Assembly: GCF_050436995.1 (NCBI RefSeq)
Contig: NC_134758.1
Span: 2,170,001-2,234,000, forward strand
DNA length: 64,000 nucleotides
Source of the DNA: Anticarsia gemmatalis
Taxonomy: Eukaryota > Arthropoda > Insecta > Lepidoptera > Erebidae
Direction of reading: 5' to 3'
Position 1 is the first letter of the stretch. Every line of letters starts with the position of its first letter. Positions 37,677-49,087 of this stretch are shown here, one piece after another. A program made the position numbers and the translations under genes. A model generated the notes under the pieces. The model was not told where the DNA came from. It ran no database searches and was given only the letters and a program-made list of their open reading frames with translations.

Positions 37677-37706
37677 CCCCGGTTTCTGAGGTACTCAGAA
37701 ACTGGG
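37677..37706. mobile_element. Palindromic MITE family, copy 3, arms only
   Basis: CCCCGGTTTCTGAG, then GTA, then CTCAGAAACTGGG: the outer ends of the family seen at 1511, 13313 and 48975, with the entire inside deleted. The following CATAAGTG matches the base context after copy 2. Confidence 0.75.
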
Positions 37707-37933
37707 CATAAGTGCTTCTCTCTCTGGTGAGGTGCTAACTTATATCACTAGGCTATCACTACTTTTCTTTCACAGTGTGTTAATACATAAATTATCCGAT
37801 ACCTTAGTTTACGTATATTCTGAACTACCAATACTGAGTATCTTTTATCGCAACACTTTGACGTCATCAAAGTATTTGAATACCAGTCTGTTCAATGACT
37901 GAATAACGTTTTTGTCAATTTAAATACTTTGGT

Positions 37934-37991
37934 GGAAATTGTTCTTTAGCTACCAAATGATGATTCATTTGGTGGCTAACGAACAATTTCC
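37934..37991. repeat. Compact 27-bp-arm hairpin
   Basis: The arm GGAAATTGTTCTTTAGC…CCAAATGA (37934-37960) is followed by TGAT and then its inverse (37965-37991). In a + strand RNA this gives 25 Watson-Crick pairs, one G-U and one mismatch with a 4-nt loop. The loop is tighter than in usual pre-miRNAs. It does not belong to the MITE families identified here. Confidence 0.75.
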
Positions 37992-40900
37992 TGCCTTAAT
38001 CAATGGCATTACATGTGTTCTTTGTGCGATAACTCAAGAACGCATTGAGGGCAAAAGGGATTATTAATTAGTGTGGGATTCGAATCCTGAACGATGTTAA
38101 CCAGTGATTAATATAACGACGACTGGATAAAGGCTGAGCAGGGACTTTGCACTTTCATAACTACCTACTAGTAGGTACTAAATGAAACAATTTCTGGAAA
38201 AAAATACTATATTCATATCGAACTCCTAACTTCAGTAACAAGTAAAGGCTTTGCAACCACTTCTCTATCTTTTGTTTATACACTTAAGTTCTATGCTTTT
38301 GTTATCAAACTGAACTAGTCTTGGAAAACTATTTTCGAACGAATTTACAAATCTACACTAGTATAGTTAGTTTTAGTTTAGTTTAGTTTAGTATACTTTT
38401 AAAAAAATACGTTAATGTATTAGGTATGTTTCGTTTTTGCGCTACTATAATGATATGGATTTAGGAAGTGCGATAGATTATGTCCCGAAAAGGCCAGTAA
38501 AACTGCGTTGTTGCCAAAAATAAATATTTTGCAACGAATGCATACAAAAAAATAATTATCAAAACATAGAAATTTTAACAATTTATTAATAAGTTTCTTT
38601 TCACGGGCAACAGCTTTTCCGAAACGGTGGCAGATTTGAAATAGAAAAAGGTTATTAAATAAAACCTAATAATATTTGTCTTGACTTGACTTGAGTAGAG
38701 AATAAAGCTGACGGAATTACATGAAAGACTTAGATTCAATAAAATTTAATTATAAAATCGGTGCGACATTACAAAACAGGTAACAATGAGTCCCGACACT
38801 TGAAGTGACAACGACACAACTTACCGACGGGCTCTGTGTCGGCACTACACACGCGCGCGATTTATTGCACACGTTCCTTGCTTTGTTTTGTTTCACATAC
38901 AATGTTGGCTAAAAGACGGTAGACCTTTAGTTTCAATCACGTTTATGGTGCTTACTCCGCTCCTGTTGGTGCTAGCGTGATGTTAGATACTCCGACATTT
39001 TTCTTGTAAATATGGCTATCTTATGCAAAAGTTTTATTCAAATCCGACTGTTCATTGCAAATGTGTTTAAATGAATGAAATTTTTCTTTCAGTAGTTAAC
39101 CCGACTTTTTAACTAATAATACTGTGCTCTTAAAAAATGCACCATTTATCTTCAAATTGTATTAATTATATATTAATGTTCACTTAATAAATTATCAATT
39201 GAAGGTCTGAAGTGCCCAAATGGAACATAATTTATTGAAAACAAAAGAAAAGTCGTAAAAATAGAGTCAAAATGACTGTCGTTTTACGGACAAAACGAAC
39301 TATTCTTGTCGTCAGTCATTAGGAAGGTTAAGAGGTTAAAAGCTTTCGTATCCTACACTCTGATCACATTATCCTCACGGAAGACCAGGCAGCCGTCGTG
39401 TCCAATTCGACAAAATGCACGAAAATAAAATCATTTTCCTCACAACACATACTTGTATTCACCCATAACAGTCTCGTTAGCGTTGTTATTTCTCAAGCGT
39501 TGCGACACGCGGATCTCATGCGAATACCTTGGAAATATCCCAGAAAAGGATCTTACATTTATTATTACTATGTTTGAAACTTATTACAAACCTTGATTAT
39601 ATAAATTCCAATAAGTTATCACAGTTTTAAGTTACTCTGATGTCCTGCAGTGCGTGTGTCTAATAAGCCATAATTCATAGAAACATAATCGTCTGTGTAA
39701 TCTATGAGCGATTAAATCCGGCCGGTGCTCGTTCACCATTCACACATCGAGTTCACACTTGTTCATTTCAAGTAATTATACGACACAATCATATCATGGG
39801 AAAGACCTTGGACAGAGTATTTTAGTAGACAGACTAATGATGATGATGATGCCTCAGAGCACGCTAATAAACAAACAAACTGTCTAATTTACTAGTGCAG
39901 ACGATTTTTTAACGAATCACTTCGTCTAAAAACTCAATGAGCACCCAAAAAACGGTTAGTTCAAACTCAACGACCGAATCTTACTTAACACTAACATTTT
40001 TGCCGCCATTTTTTCCAGCCAATGATGTAAGCGGGGTCGACGCCCCAACACCTGTTGCTTATGTTTTTTTTAATCGTGTCTGAGACTGGACACTCGTCTA
40101 TTAAGCACTTAGTTTTTGTTGCAACCTCTTAGTTGATTATTGATTTGTGGTTACGAGTAAACGTAGCCGCGTAGTTTTCCTGTTAGAGATCATACTGAGC
40201 TTTGTGTCAAACGTTGTACGTGTGTAAATAAATGTGAAGGGGAATCTTCTATTGAAATTGTAATAGATTATTTTTTTCTATAATCACCAATTCAATTACT
40301 AAAGAGCTATCGACTCGTGTTGCCTTTATTCTTGTTAGTTACAATATTCTTTTACTATTATCTAAAGCAAATACGGCTGTATATTTTGCCAATATTCGAC
40401 AAAGAAAACACGAAAAAATCTAGTTTGTTTTTAAAAGATAAGGTAAAGTTGGGAGCATCTCAAACGCTGGGATTTGAAAGAAAAGTTTAAGGCTTTAGAG
40501 AGATAAAAGCGGGGGTTTGTAGCGGGAATCGATCCCGATCCCCATGAAAAGGGGATTTGGAAGTTCCTCGACGTATAGATTCACCTTTTTAGCTGTACGC
40601 AAAAGTTTACAAGTGTGTCGTCGATATAAGAACAAACTTCTTGACGAGTCACGTTTGATCTTTACTTTTATCCGAGGGGAAGAAAAATAGATAAACTATT
40701 TTGCAAATGCACTGACCTTTACCCTTCGCTAGTGTTGTTTTTATCCCCCAACTTTGAGATGATATTCGGTTTGTCGAGAATTTTCTCAATTACAATGATA
40801 CCCGTTTACGCTCCCTCTTTTCCGGAACTATATCAAGTTTCGTGGCATCTATCAAAATATTTGCGTAATAGAGCTTTGGATATTGTATCAAAGTAGTATT

Positions 40901-41448
40901 GTATAAATATAAATATGTAACTATAGGAAATATATTCTGCTATTGCATTCACGAGACAACTTCATTAAATACGATCTACGCATTATATAGCTAGGCTACT
41001 AATACATAATTATTGAACTTTTAGAACCCAAAACACATCGCACAATTTGCTAAATCACCCACAATCCCGTTGAAAAACAACCGTACATTTTTTACAAAGT
41101 TAAACCAAAGCAAAGCTGTGGAGCTTTTATTACGTCACAAAACATTGCGATAAGCTCGAAGCACCATAAAGCTGGCGGTGTCTTTCTTCCTTCAAGAGTT
41201 AGTTTTAAAGAGCCCCAACAATCTAAGAGTATGATCTTCTTAGATCGACGCCTGGTTCAGTGGCAAGACTCTGACTTCACTTTTATGAGTTTTTAAGTGG
41301 CCATTATGGCAATAGAAGGCCGAACTTAATGTCTTTATGTCGAGTACACGGGGTCGTGTACGGAATTATTTGATGCTGCGTTTGAATTGAGCCTTGTTAG
41401 TGTTAACTTGTCGGTTTGTTTGAGGGTTTTCTGTCACATTATGAATAA
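37992..41448. other. No supported gene; simple repeats only
   Basis: A (TTTAG)n stretch lies at about 38370-38393 and a (GAT)n stretch at about 39837-39851. The CpG-rich 38815-38870 patch has no open frame with splice sites. Otherwise AT-rich and unrecognised. Confidence 0.4.
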
Positions 41449-41654
41449 CTAGCTTCGCCTTTTTAGCCAGCGACTGAGTGCGCGTGAATAGATTTCCCGG
41501 GTTAAAAGTATCCCATATGTTTATCGAGGTTTTAAAAGTTATTGTGTACCAAATTTCTTGAAAATACGTTCCGTAGAATCTGTATGAAAGATTAAAGAAA
41601 ATACATACATCCATCCTCATAAACTTGCATGTTATTATGCATACCTAATATTAT
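41449..41654 (-). mobile_element. Helitron-like element, diverged
   Basis: On the minus strand: 'taatattaggtatgc…', 'caagaaatttggtacac', 'aacccgggaaatc', 'aaggcgaagCTAGtt'. The order matches the other copies and the end is CTAG|T. The 5' boundary is uncertain. The 84-codon minus frame here is not a gene. Confidence 0.6.
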
Positions 41655-43284
41655 ACTATTAAGTATGATAGTTACCTGACTGATAAATAAGCAGAATTTA
41701 GTAAAAACTCTCAACCAAGCAATGCATTTCCAATGTACTAAGAAGATAGTACTTTTGTAAACTGTAATGCCATTATCTCGTGAGATTCTGTGTAAAATGT
41801 AAGTATAACTTTTGCACAGCTAGTATCGCTGTTCTTTTATTTTAAGTTTTGAGAACCGTTATGCACTTGATCATAAATTAAATCGAGTAAGATAACTATG
41901 CAATTAAATACCGATTAACATTAGCATAATAATACACAAGATAATTCGGAAACAGAATAACGTGTAGGTACACTAAAAACACCGAAACATTTTGTCGGTA
42001 CAAACAAACCAAAAGAAAGATTGCACCAAAGAAATGTCACAAATAAAACATTACATCATTACGTGCACGCTCTTGACTTCATTAATCACTAAGAAAAAGA
42101 ACCTGCCCGTTTAAGCCCCTGTTTTTGTCTTTATTGATTTCAATTAGTTCACGATGACTAATCACCCGGTTCTGTTTACTGTCTGTTATCGGGCAAGTCA
42201 CTCGACTGAGACAAATGCGCCCCAAACAAGTTTAAAGTATGAAACGCCTCCGAGGATGTGGTGTCACTGTAATTTTAACTTTTTTTCTCTTCCAAATGAC
42301 TTGAAATTGTGAAGTAACCTGATAGTTACTCTAACTACGATACCCTTAGCCTAATTCGTGAGAATTTTTCTTAAGTTTTGGACAGTGGAGGTGACAATTT
42401 GCTCGTTATATTGTTACTGCCGGCAGTTTTTCTATCGACCCCGTTCCCGTGATATTTGTGATTTCACATTCGAGTAAACAACACAGTTATGATAGCATCA
42501 TCATTTTTCCATTATATTCTATTTGCTTGACTTTCTAAATGATGTTGATAAGTACACTTCTATTTTTAGACAAAACACTATCGTCGAAATTGATGCAAAT
42601 TTAAACAGCAATGTTTTCAATTCTTCTATCGACTAGGCTTGCTCAAAATTCAACTAAACCGATAATATGGTACTAAACCACGTATAAATATACGCAACAT
42701 TGAACGGTTAATCTGAAGTCAAGTTATGCCGGTAATGAGTTGTCAGATGCGTTGTAACAAAGCGCCATAAGTCTGTGTATGTAATGTACGGGTGATCTTT
42801 AAACCCAATGTGCCACTGGGCCATGGGAACAAATGAACCACATGCTTGAAATTCTCTTGTGCTCGCGTTTCTGTGTCGAAGTTATATACAGAATTACAGA
42901 TTAGGTTTTACATGTCCGGTTTGAGGTGAACCTTTCAAATGTTAGTGATAGAATCGAGAAATAGATGTATTTTTTGTTATGCTGTGTACTCAATAATTGT
43001 TTGTAATATTTAAACTCCAACTAATCTTATCTAGTCGCAACGCATTTTCTTTAACTACACTATTCTTAAGACCTAAGTTAAATATAAAATTACATTATTA
43101 GTCAGGTATAGGGCCTCCTTTTCTTCAATACAAGAAAAATTGTAAGAAATTGAAAAATAATAGTTGGATACACAATTTTGAAAAGGCCTACACACAAATT
43201 ACAAATAAAACTTGTGCGTTTCGAAAAATCTAATTCAATCGAAGCAAGAACACTATAATAAAACTTTCTTTATCTTGTTCGCAG
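41655..43284 (+). other. Presumed intron upstream of the exon
   Basis: No repeat or open frame is recognised. The last 20 bases before the exon form a pyrimidine-rich tract (CTTTCTTTATCTTGTTCGCAG). A possible branch-point CTAAT lies about 50 nt upstream of the acceptor. Confidence 0.5.
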
Positions 43285-43408
43285 GTCCATGGAAGTATGG
43301 CTGAAGTCAGGTCGTCTTCACAGCGAGATCTTAGCAGAACAGAAGTTGAGTGAGGGTCAGCTGAGAAAGCCTGGAGAAACAATCATATTCTGGCTGAAAT
43401 GTGAACAG
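43285..43408 (+). CDS. Internal protein-coding exon of an unidentified gene
   Basis: This 124-nt exon is preceded by a good acceptor (TTGTTCGCAG) and followed by a strong donor (CAG|GTACGT). Only one of its three frames is open. That frame uses the first base to complete a split codon (phase 2 in), then gives 41 codons ending exactly on a codon boundary (phase 0 out). The peptide starts SMEVWLKSGRLHSEI, continues through LSEGQLRKPGE and ends TIIFWLKCEQ. It is hydrophilic and mixed-charge, has no transmembrane segment, and carries two W and one C. I do not recognise the family. The final FWLKCE recalls the FWLACE of RGS domains, but the residues before it do not fit, so I do not assign one. 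The ATG at codon 2 is unlikely to be a start given the acceptor. Because the length is 3n+1, skipping would shift the frame. No neighbouring exon is seen within the window, so the gene must have very large introns. Confidence 0.8.
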
Positions 43409-43665
43409 GTACGTTGCAAAAATTTTGTCTTTCATTCTGTATCAAAACTAATTATTATTTCGATGCAATCGCACTTTTTACAGTATTAAAAGTAGTGGTA
43501 CCGCATCAAACAAAGACTGGATACAAAACACCTGGACCAGGCTTTACCAGACCAGGATCGGTAGAGCTAACAAAACACAATTTATCACTTCGCAATAATT
43601 AGAAAAAGCTAAAGAAGAACATTAAAATTAAAATTTATAAAGTGAGCACGGTATATTTTTGCTGT
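43409..43665 (+). other. Presumed intron, start
   Basis: It begins GTACGT. The open frame of 62 codons at 43414-43602 lies wholly inside it and has no splice support. Confidence 0.5.
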
Positions 43666-43680
43666 GCGGCATGTGCAAGG

Positions 43681-43800
43681 GTTGAGCGCCCTCCCCGCGG
43701 CGGGCGCGGCGGGGGCGCGGGGTAGTGGCGCGGGGTAGTGGCGCGGGTGGTGGCGCGCAGATGCGCCCGCGCACCACCTGCCAATCAGTGCGCGCGCAGG
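43681..43800 (+). repeat. GC-rich island with 13-bp tandem repeat and hairpin
   Basis: CGCGGGGTAGTGG occurs twice in tandem (43716-43728, 43729-43741), followed by a shortened third unit CGCGGGTGGTGG. The third unit, continuing GCGCG, can pair with CGCGCACCAC at about 43768-43777. Very CpG-rich against an AT-rich background, about 280 bp past the exon. It could be an intronic regulatory element or an unmethylated promoter-like island. No open frame with splice sites covers it. Confidence 0.6.
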
Positions 43801-45020
43801 TGAAACGCTGTTTACGTTTTTTTAACCCTATGAATACGACCTCCGCGATGAGCGATTAATAACGTTACTTTGTTGCTGCCTTGTTTAGTATAATTGAGTA
43901 TCCGGGGACTTTTAGATTTTTGTTTTGGGTACCGTTTGAAGTATAACGGGAGTTTACATACACATTCTATCTATCCAGTTACTTTTTTCTTTCTTTTTCT
44001 AAAAAAATGCAGAGCTTTTCTGTCTCTTTTCATATTTATTTATTAATCTTAATTACTGGAACAAGTTCATGAATTATATTAATGGGATAAATAACTACGA
44101 TTATAAATAACTCAGAATCATAAAAATTGCAGGCTATTTGTTATCGACGTGATTATGATATGATAATTATTTGAGTAATATATTTCTAATTGGTGCATAT
44201 TTATTACAAAAATAATAGCAATGTACCGCTGTATAAATATAATCATCAATATTTTCTAGATAACTAAACATTGGAAATAGAAACACCGGGCTTAATTAAA
44301 AAATATTTTTTTCTTAGATTACCCTATCACGCGAGGGTAACTGGTATCAGGCATGGCTTACATTAGCTTACAAGCACTATCGAGAGTACACCTTTAGTTC
44401 TCCACTACACCGTTTATGTAAAATATCGGCAAGTCTTTAATGTTTGAACATGTTCGATATCGGTATAAAGACTTACAAGAAATTCAGTTGCTGCTTAGGG
44501 TTTTTTATAGGAAAGAACATTGTTTGTTGAAGTGTCAGGTCATTTGCAGTTCATAGTAGTAGAAAAAGCAATAACAAGCTATAACATTGTAAGGTTCATA
44601 AATATGTTATCTACTGGGAAGACGAAACAACTAACGATGAAAACAATGCATATATTTTAATCTATTAAGCGTTTAAAAGTAACAGGTACAAATGGTATTA
44701 AAATTTACAAAATGTCAAGCGCGGAACACAACTATACTTCTGTTCATAGTTTCACGGATGATGTACTCGAATCAGAAGTCAGGAGTATATTTCATACATA
44801 CACGTATCGAGATATAAAAATATGAATTATGAATCCTATCAATAAGAGACAAGTAACCAAACTTCAAGCTACTTCGGTACTATTGAAACTTATGAAATTT
44901 CCTTAAACTCAAACAGAAATTAAATAGCCTTAAAAGCACAGCTTTTTTGCGACACGGTAATCAAGAGCGGGACCTGGTTTATATCATTTGCATCGACACT
45001 CATCTCGAACTTACTAACAA
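43801..45020. other. No feature recognised
   Basis: AT-rich intron-like DNA. Confidence 0.4.
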
Positions 45021-45228
45021 TCCATACTAATATTATAAAAGCGAAAGTAACTCTGTCTGTCTGTCTGTTACTCAATCACGCCTAAGCTACTGAACCATTT
45101 TTGCATGTAATTTGGTATGGAGATATATCGATACCCGATAATGAACATAGGCTACTTTTTTCCCCGGGAAAATGACGCATTCCCATGGGAAAATTCAGTT
45201 GGCGGACGAAGTCGCGGGTAAAAGCTAG
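45021..45228 (+). mobile_element. Helitron-like element, reference copy
   Basis: A|TCCATACTAATATTATAA starts the element. A (CTGT)n run, 'cacgcctaagctactgaacc', 'ccccgggaaaatgacgc' and 'ggcggacgaagtcgcggg' follow, ending CTAG|T. At 208 bp it matches the minus-strand copy at 18185-18391 nearly throughout. Non-coding. Confidence 0.82.
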
Positions 45229-46236
45229 TGGTACATAATTTTAAAATCATATTCGTTTGGATCACCAATCAGAACTCAGCTCTCATATTCAGATCATAGA
45301 AAGATTTAATCACGATAACAGTCTGATGAGCGGATCTATTTCTAGATGCTTCTCCGTACTGGTATAAAAAATGAGACTATCATCTAATCTGCCTTTTGTA
45401 AGGCTGTCACTCATATATAAATTAGTCGTTTTAATGCTCATAGCCAATAAGCTTATCGTATTTATCTCATATTGCAATCTTTAATTAAGATTTCGGAGGC
45501 CTATGTCTGGTTTCTATTTTAGGGTTCGTACTATGGAGAACAGGTATTTTGGTATCAGAGAAGACGCTCAGGTACCAAATACTTAAGATAGCATTTATTA
45601 AACTTGCGCGTTAAATAATTATTAGCAGATTCCGACCTGTGCCGAAACGTCAAGCAAGTTAAAGAAAATAAAACATAATCTTAGGCCAAATTGTATAAGA
45701 CTGGACTGGAGACATAAATTAACTGCTTATTAGCAATTTGAGCTTAGACATCCAATGTAATACTTGCATTAACACCAAGACCGTTCTCTGATAAAGTTTA
45801 AAGAAAGAAATGCTCAAAAACACCTATATTTTATTCCCAAACACAACAACAAAACAGCTCCTCACGAACTAATACATTAACTTATTACTAGTTAAACCAT
45901 CATCACATTTCCTTCGTGGGTCAACACTCAACACTGCATACTCAGAACATGTGACATTCCCGATATAGCCTCGCCCACAATACACGAACTTTTTACCTCC
46001 ACTTCTAAGCAGATGTTTGATTACAATAATTTATGCTCGCGCATAGACGATGCCCAACAGGTGTATCGAAATATGAATTAATTGGAATTTTTAGTTGTTT
46101 TAGGATATATTTTAACTGTGTATGTTTACTGAAAGGTGCTAGATATTAGTAGTGACCATGTTTGGTGAAACTAATTTTTTCGCATTAGGACTTACGCGAT
46201 AAAACATCTACTTTTTAAGTTAATTTTTATAAATGA
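45229..46236. other. No gene recognised
   Basis: AT-rich, no supported feature. Confidence 0.4.
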
Positions 46237-46456
46237 TTAGCTTTTGTCCGCGACTTAGTCCGCGCGGTTTGTGCTTTTAGACAGGATTTTCATACAATTC
46301 TACTTTATCCCATTAGAATTAATCCTTTCTTAGCGGATGCCTACGTCATAACATCTACTTGTATGCCAAATTTCAACCCGATTCGCCGGGTGGTTTGAGC
46401 TGTGCGTTGTTAGATTACTATGTCAGTCAGTCACCTTTGAGTTACATATATTTAGA
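46237..46456 (-). mobile_element. Helitron-like element, second subfamily
   Basis: On the minus strand: A|TCTAAATATATGTAACTC, 'ggtgactgactgaca', 'cgcacagctcaaacc', 'gttgaaatttggcatac', 'cgcgcggactaagtcgcgg', ending CTAA (a CTRR variant). Related to 21980-22177. Confidence 0.7.
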
Positions 46457-48012
46457 TTAAGCTTTCAAAGGGTGATTTGATAAACACTAACAAAAATTTC
46501 CAAAAAATGTATTTTATTTGGAACATTGATCAGCGATCCCTAGTGTCTTCTGTATGAACTAAATGTCAAGTATATTTTAAATGTCGCGTGAATGTATGGA
46601 AAATAAGCCTTTAGACCTTATATTATCATATTATTTATCTCATTATTCTTAAAATATTCACTAATAAGCATCATCGTGAATTATTTTGCGAATAACTTTA
46701 ATAATAACGTGTCATTAAGTCCCGTTACGCTCATCTTTATCAATTTACATGAATTTTATACGCATAAGGTTAATTTAACAAGAAAAAAATTATCCTACAA
46801 TTTTAAAGGCAGTGTCTCTATATTAACTAAAAAGCTTTGTGTTCGGAGCTATTGAATTTTGCGAACTACTATTCGCGCTTGTCATGTTTGGAAACGAATC
46901 ATGATACGAATTGAAAAAGCCCTATAGCGGGGTGAAGTAAGCTACTTAATATTGCGTAAGTTTATTGATAACTTTTGTTGTTATTGCTCTCCCGAGATGA
47001 ACTTGGTGAAAATGATTGCATTCTACAATTTATTATCATCAATCAAACAAGTACCTACACCAGTTATATAAAATTTTAAAAAACCTGTGTCAGTGAATTC
47101 TTAGAAATTACCACAACGTAGAACGCCTTATACCCTTCCCTTAGTTGTAACGATAGCAAAACCAAAGAAGTATATAAAAGCGCATAAAAAAATTCAAGAA
47201 CCGATATGCAAAGCACTTAACCTTAAGAAAAATATTTACTAAAACTAACTATCAATATTACAAAGTAATCAACATAGAACCGCGGCTGTTTAATTAAACT
47301 CATTTACATACATAACTTGCATCTAAGTTCTACAACGCAAGCTTAACCATTGAATCTAACTTGCACCTTACTCACTTAATTATCTTAACAAATAGACAAA
47401 AAAGCTTTTTTCTTCAGCAGGTGATGCGCACGAGTCGCTTCGGCTAACATCGGGCCCATTCGGTTTTATAGTTTTAATTGATTGCGTAAATCACATTAAT
47501 GATCATTTTTGGTTAGCGCCACTCTAATAGGCCAGTTTATCTCGTCCCAACATTTGTTAAAAAGATAGTGTTTTCTGTTTTGTTTTGGTTTAAAGCAATT
47601 GGGTTGTTCCGATCTTATGTTAATTAGAAAGATCTGGTACTCATTTATATTGATGTTATAAAGGATTCTTGGAGGCTTTAAACGAGATAATATTTTATAG
47701 TAATTCCAAGAAATTGCTTATTATTTGTAATTGTTTTGTAACTTAGATAATGACACCATATTTGCTTGCGAAGCCTAGCTTACAAACTACTCTTGGAGCG
47801 TAGTGAAGCTTTAATGTTTTAATACATATTTTTATTCTCATTATTAAACATGGATACATCCAATATGAACAAGTCAAGAGCTTTTCTACGAAGGTTTTTA
47901 CTCCACAGGTGCTTGAGTATTTTTAGGACCGTAATTCTATTCTTCATACTTGATATGAAATACTATAATAATCATATAATAATATCGAAATGAAGGTGGT
48001 GATATAAATCGG
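46457..48012. other. No supported gene; weak acceptor-like site at 47416
   Basis: CTTTTTTCTTCAGCAG at about 47404-47419 is followed by a short CpG-rich segment (GTGATGCGCACGAGTCGC). It could be read in phase with the 43285 exon for 8 codons before TAA. No donor or poly(A) signal supports it. Confidence 0.25.
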
Positions 48013-48110
48013 TTGGTTGGCGTCGGTTGCGCGGCACGCGAGCGGCGTGTGGCTGCGGCTGCCACCTGTTGCGCCCGCGCACCCTCCACGCACATACGGG
48101 ATGATACTTG
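48013..48110 (+). repeat. Second GC-rich island
   Basis: CpG-rich (GTTGCGCGGCACGCGAGCGG and following). It shares the exact 14-mer TGCGCCCGCGCACC (48070-48083) and a nearby CACCTG E-box with the island at 43681-43800. The open frames at 47937-48158 and 48013-48198 lie across it on opposite strands and are compositional artefacts. Confidence 0.45.
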
Positions 48111-48974
48111 TATACAAGACGTTCTAATGCATTCCTTTGCTACCTGGCTTTTAAGCAAAAGAAGAAGATTTATGAGAAATAACTTCTATCATCTGTAAGC
48201 ATTGATAAAAATGTAGTTACAATAGGTTTCGTGACAACAATGATTTTCATGTTGTTTTATTTTAGACAAGTTAAGACTTCAATCTGCGCTACTCTCTTTC
48301 TCTCCCTCTGCATGCTTGCATGCTATGAATCCCATATGGTAATGGGGTCAGCCTTCCTGATCTTTCTCCTCCACTTCGCTTTCGTAAACCGTCTTCGGAA
48401 ACCTCACACTCACTCCTATCTTTTTGCACTGCAGTTTCCCATTTAATTTTTGGCGCTTCATAGTCTCCAAATACTGATCAATACCTACATAATAATGATG
48501 TAGTATTGATTCCTTATAAATTTTAAATTAATCAAAGAAAGAATGAAATATGAACAAAATAATTCGTCTATTTTAGAAGAAAATAAAGGCATGATCTTAA
48601 GAAACAGAGATTTTACAATTCGGCGAAGAGTAAAGTAAATTTTGCCCTTCGGTGCATCGGACAGGGCCGCCGAAAGACCTAGAAAAGCCCGTCTACTTGT
48701 AATACAATTTAGCCTTCGCCATAAATATATTTTAATGAAAACTTATCATTATTTGGTCTCAGTAGCCCAAGGCCTAATAACTATCACTGACCCACTGATA
48801 TTTGAAAGTAAATATTAGTATACATAGTAACAGACATAAAAGCTCAAACCAGATTGTAAATGTGCATAAATAGAGACCAATATGTTTTTATTATAGAGTT
48901 GCTTAGCAACAGAGTTTTTTGAGGCATTATTTTTGTCCAAAGTTTAGGTAGGGTATAGCCATAGGTAAATGAAT
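48111..48974. other. No supported gene
   Basis: The 71-codon frame at 48231-48446 overlaps a CT-rich stretch that looks like repeat-derived sequence. No motif is recognised. Confidence 0.35.
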
Positions 48975-49087
48975 AACTCCAGTTTCTGAAGTACATTTAG
49001 CGGCAGTTTATCTATTCAATAGCGTTTAAACTCATATAAAAAAATCAGTTTGAATAGATAAACTACCGCTAAATCTGCATCTTGGTT
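48975..49087. mobile_element. Palindromic MITE family, copy 4
   Basis: The left arm is CCAGTTTCTGAAGTACATTT, then 'agcggcagtttatctattc'. The right arm is 'gaatagataaactaccgctaaat'. The outer right end has decayed (CTGCATCTTGG instead of the usual CCTCAGAAACC). Confidence 0.75.

Noticed and set aside
38370..38393. Telomere-like repeat
   Set aside because: The unit is TTTAG and only about four copies long; the lepidopteran telomere repeat is TTAGG.
43379..43408. RGS domain assignment from the FWLKCE ending of the exon
   Set aside because: RGS domains have a specific run of residues immediately before the FWLxCE motif, which this peptide lacks; six similar residues are not enough.
48231..48446. 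71-codon hydrophobic frame as a membrane protein
   Set aside because: It derives from a CT-rich, repeat-like stretch; hydrophobicity follows from T-rich codons, and there is no splice or promoter support.
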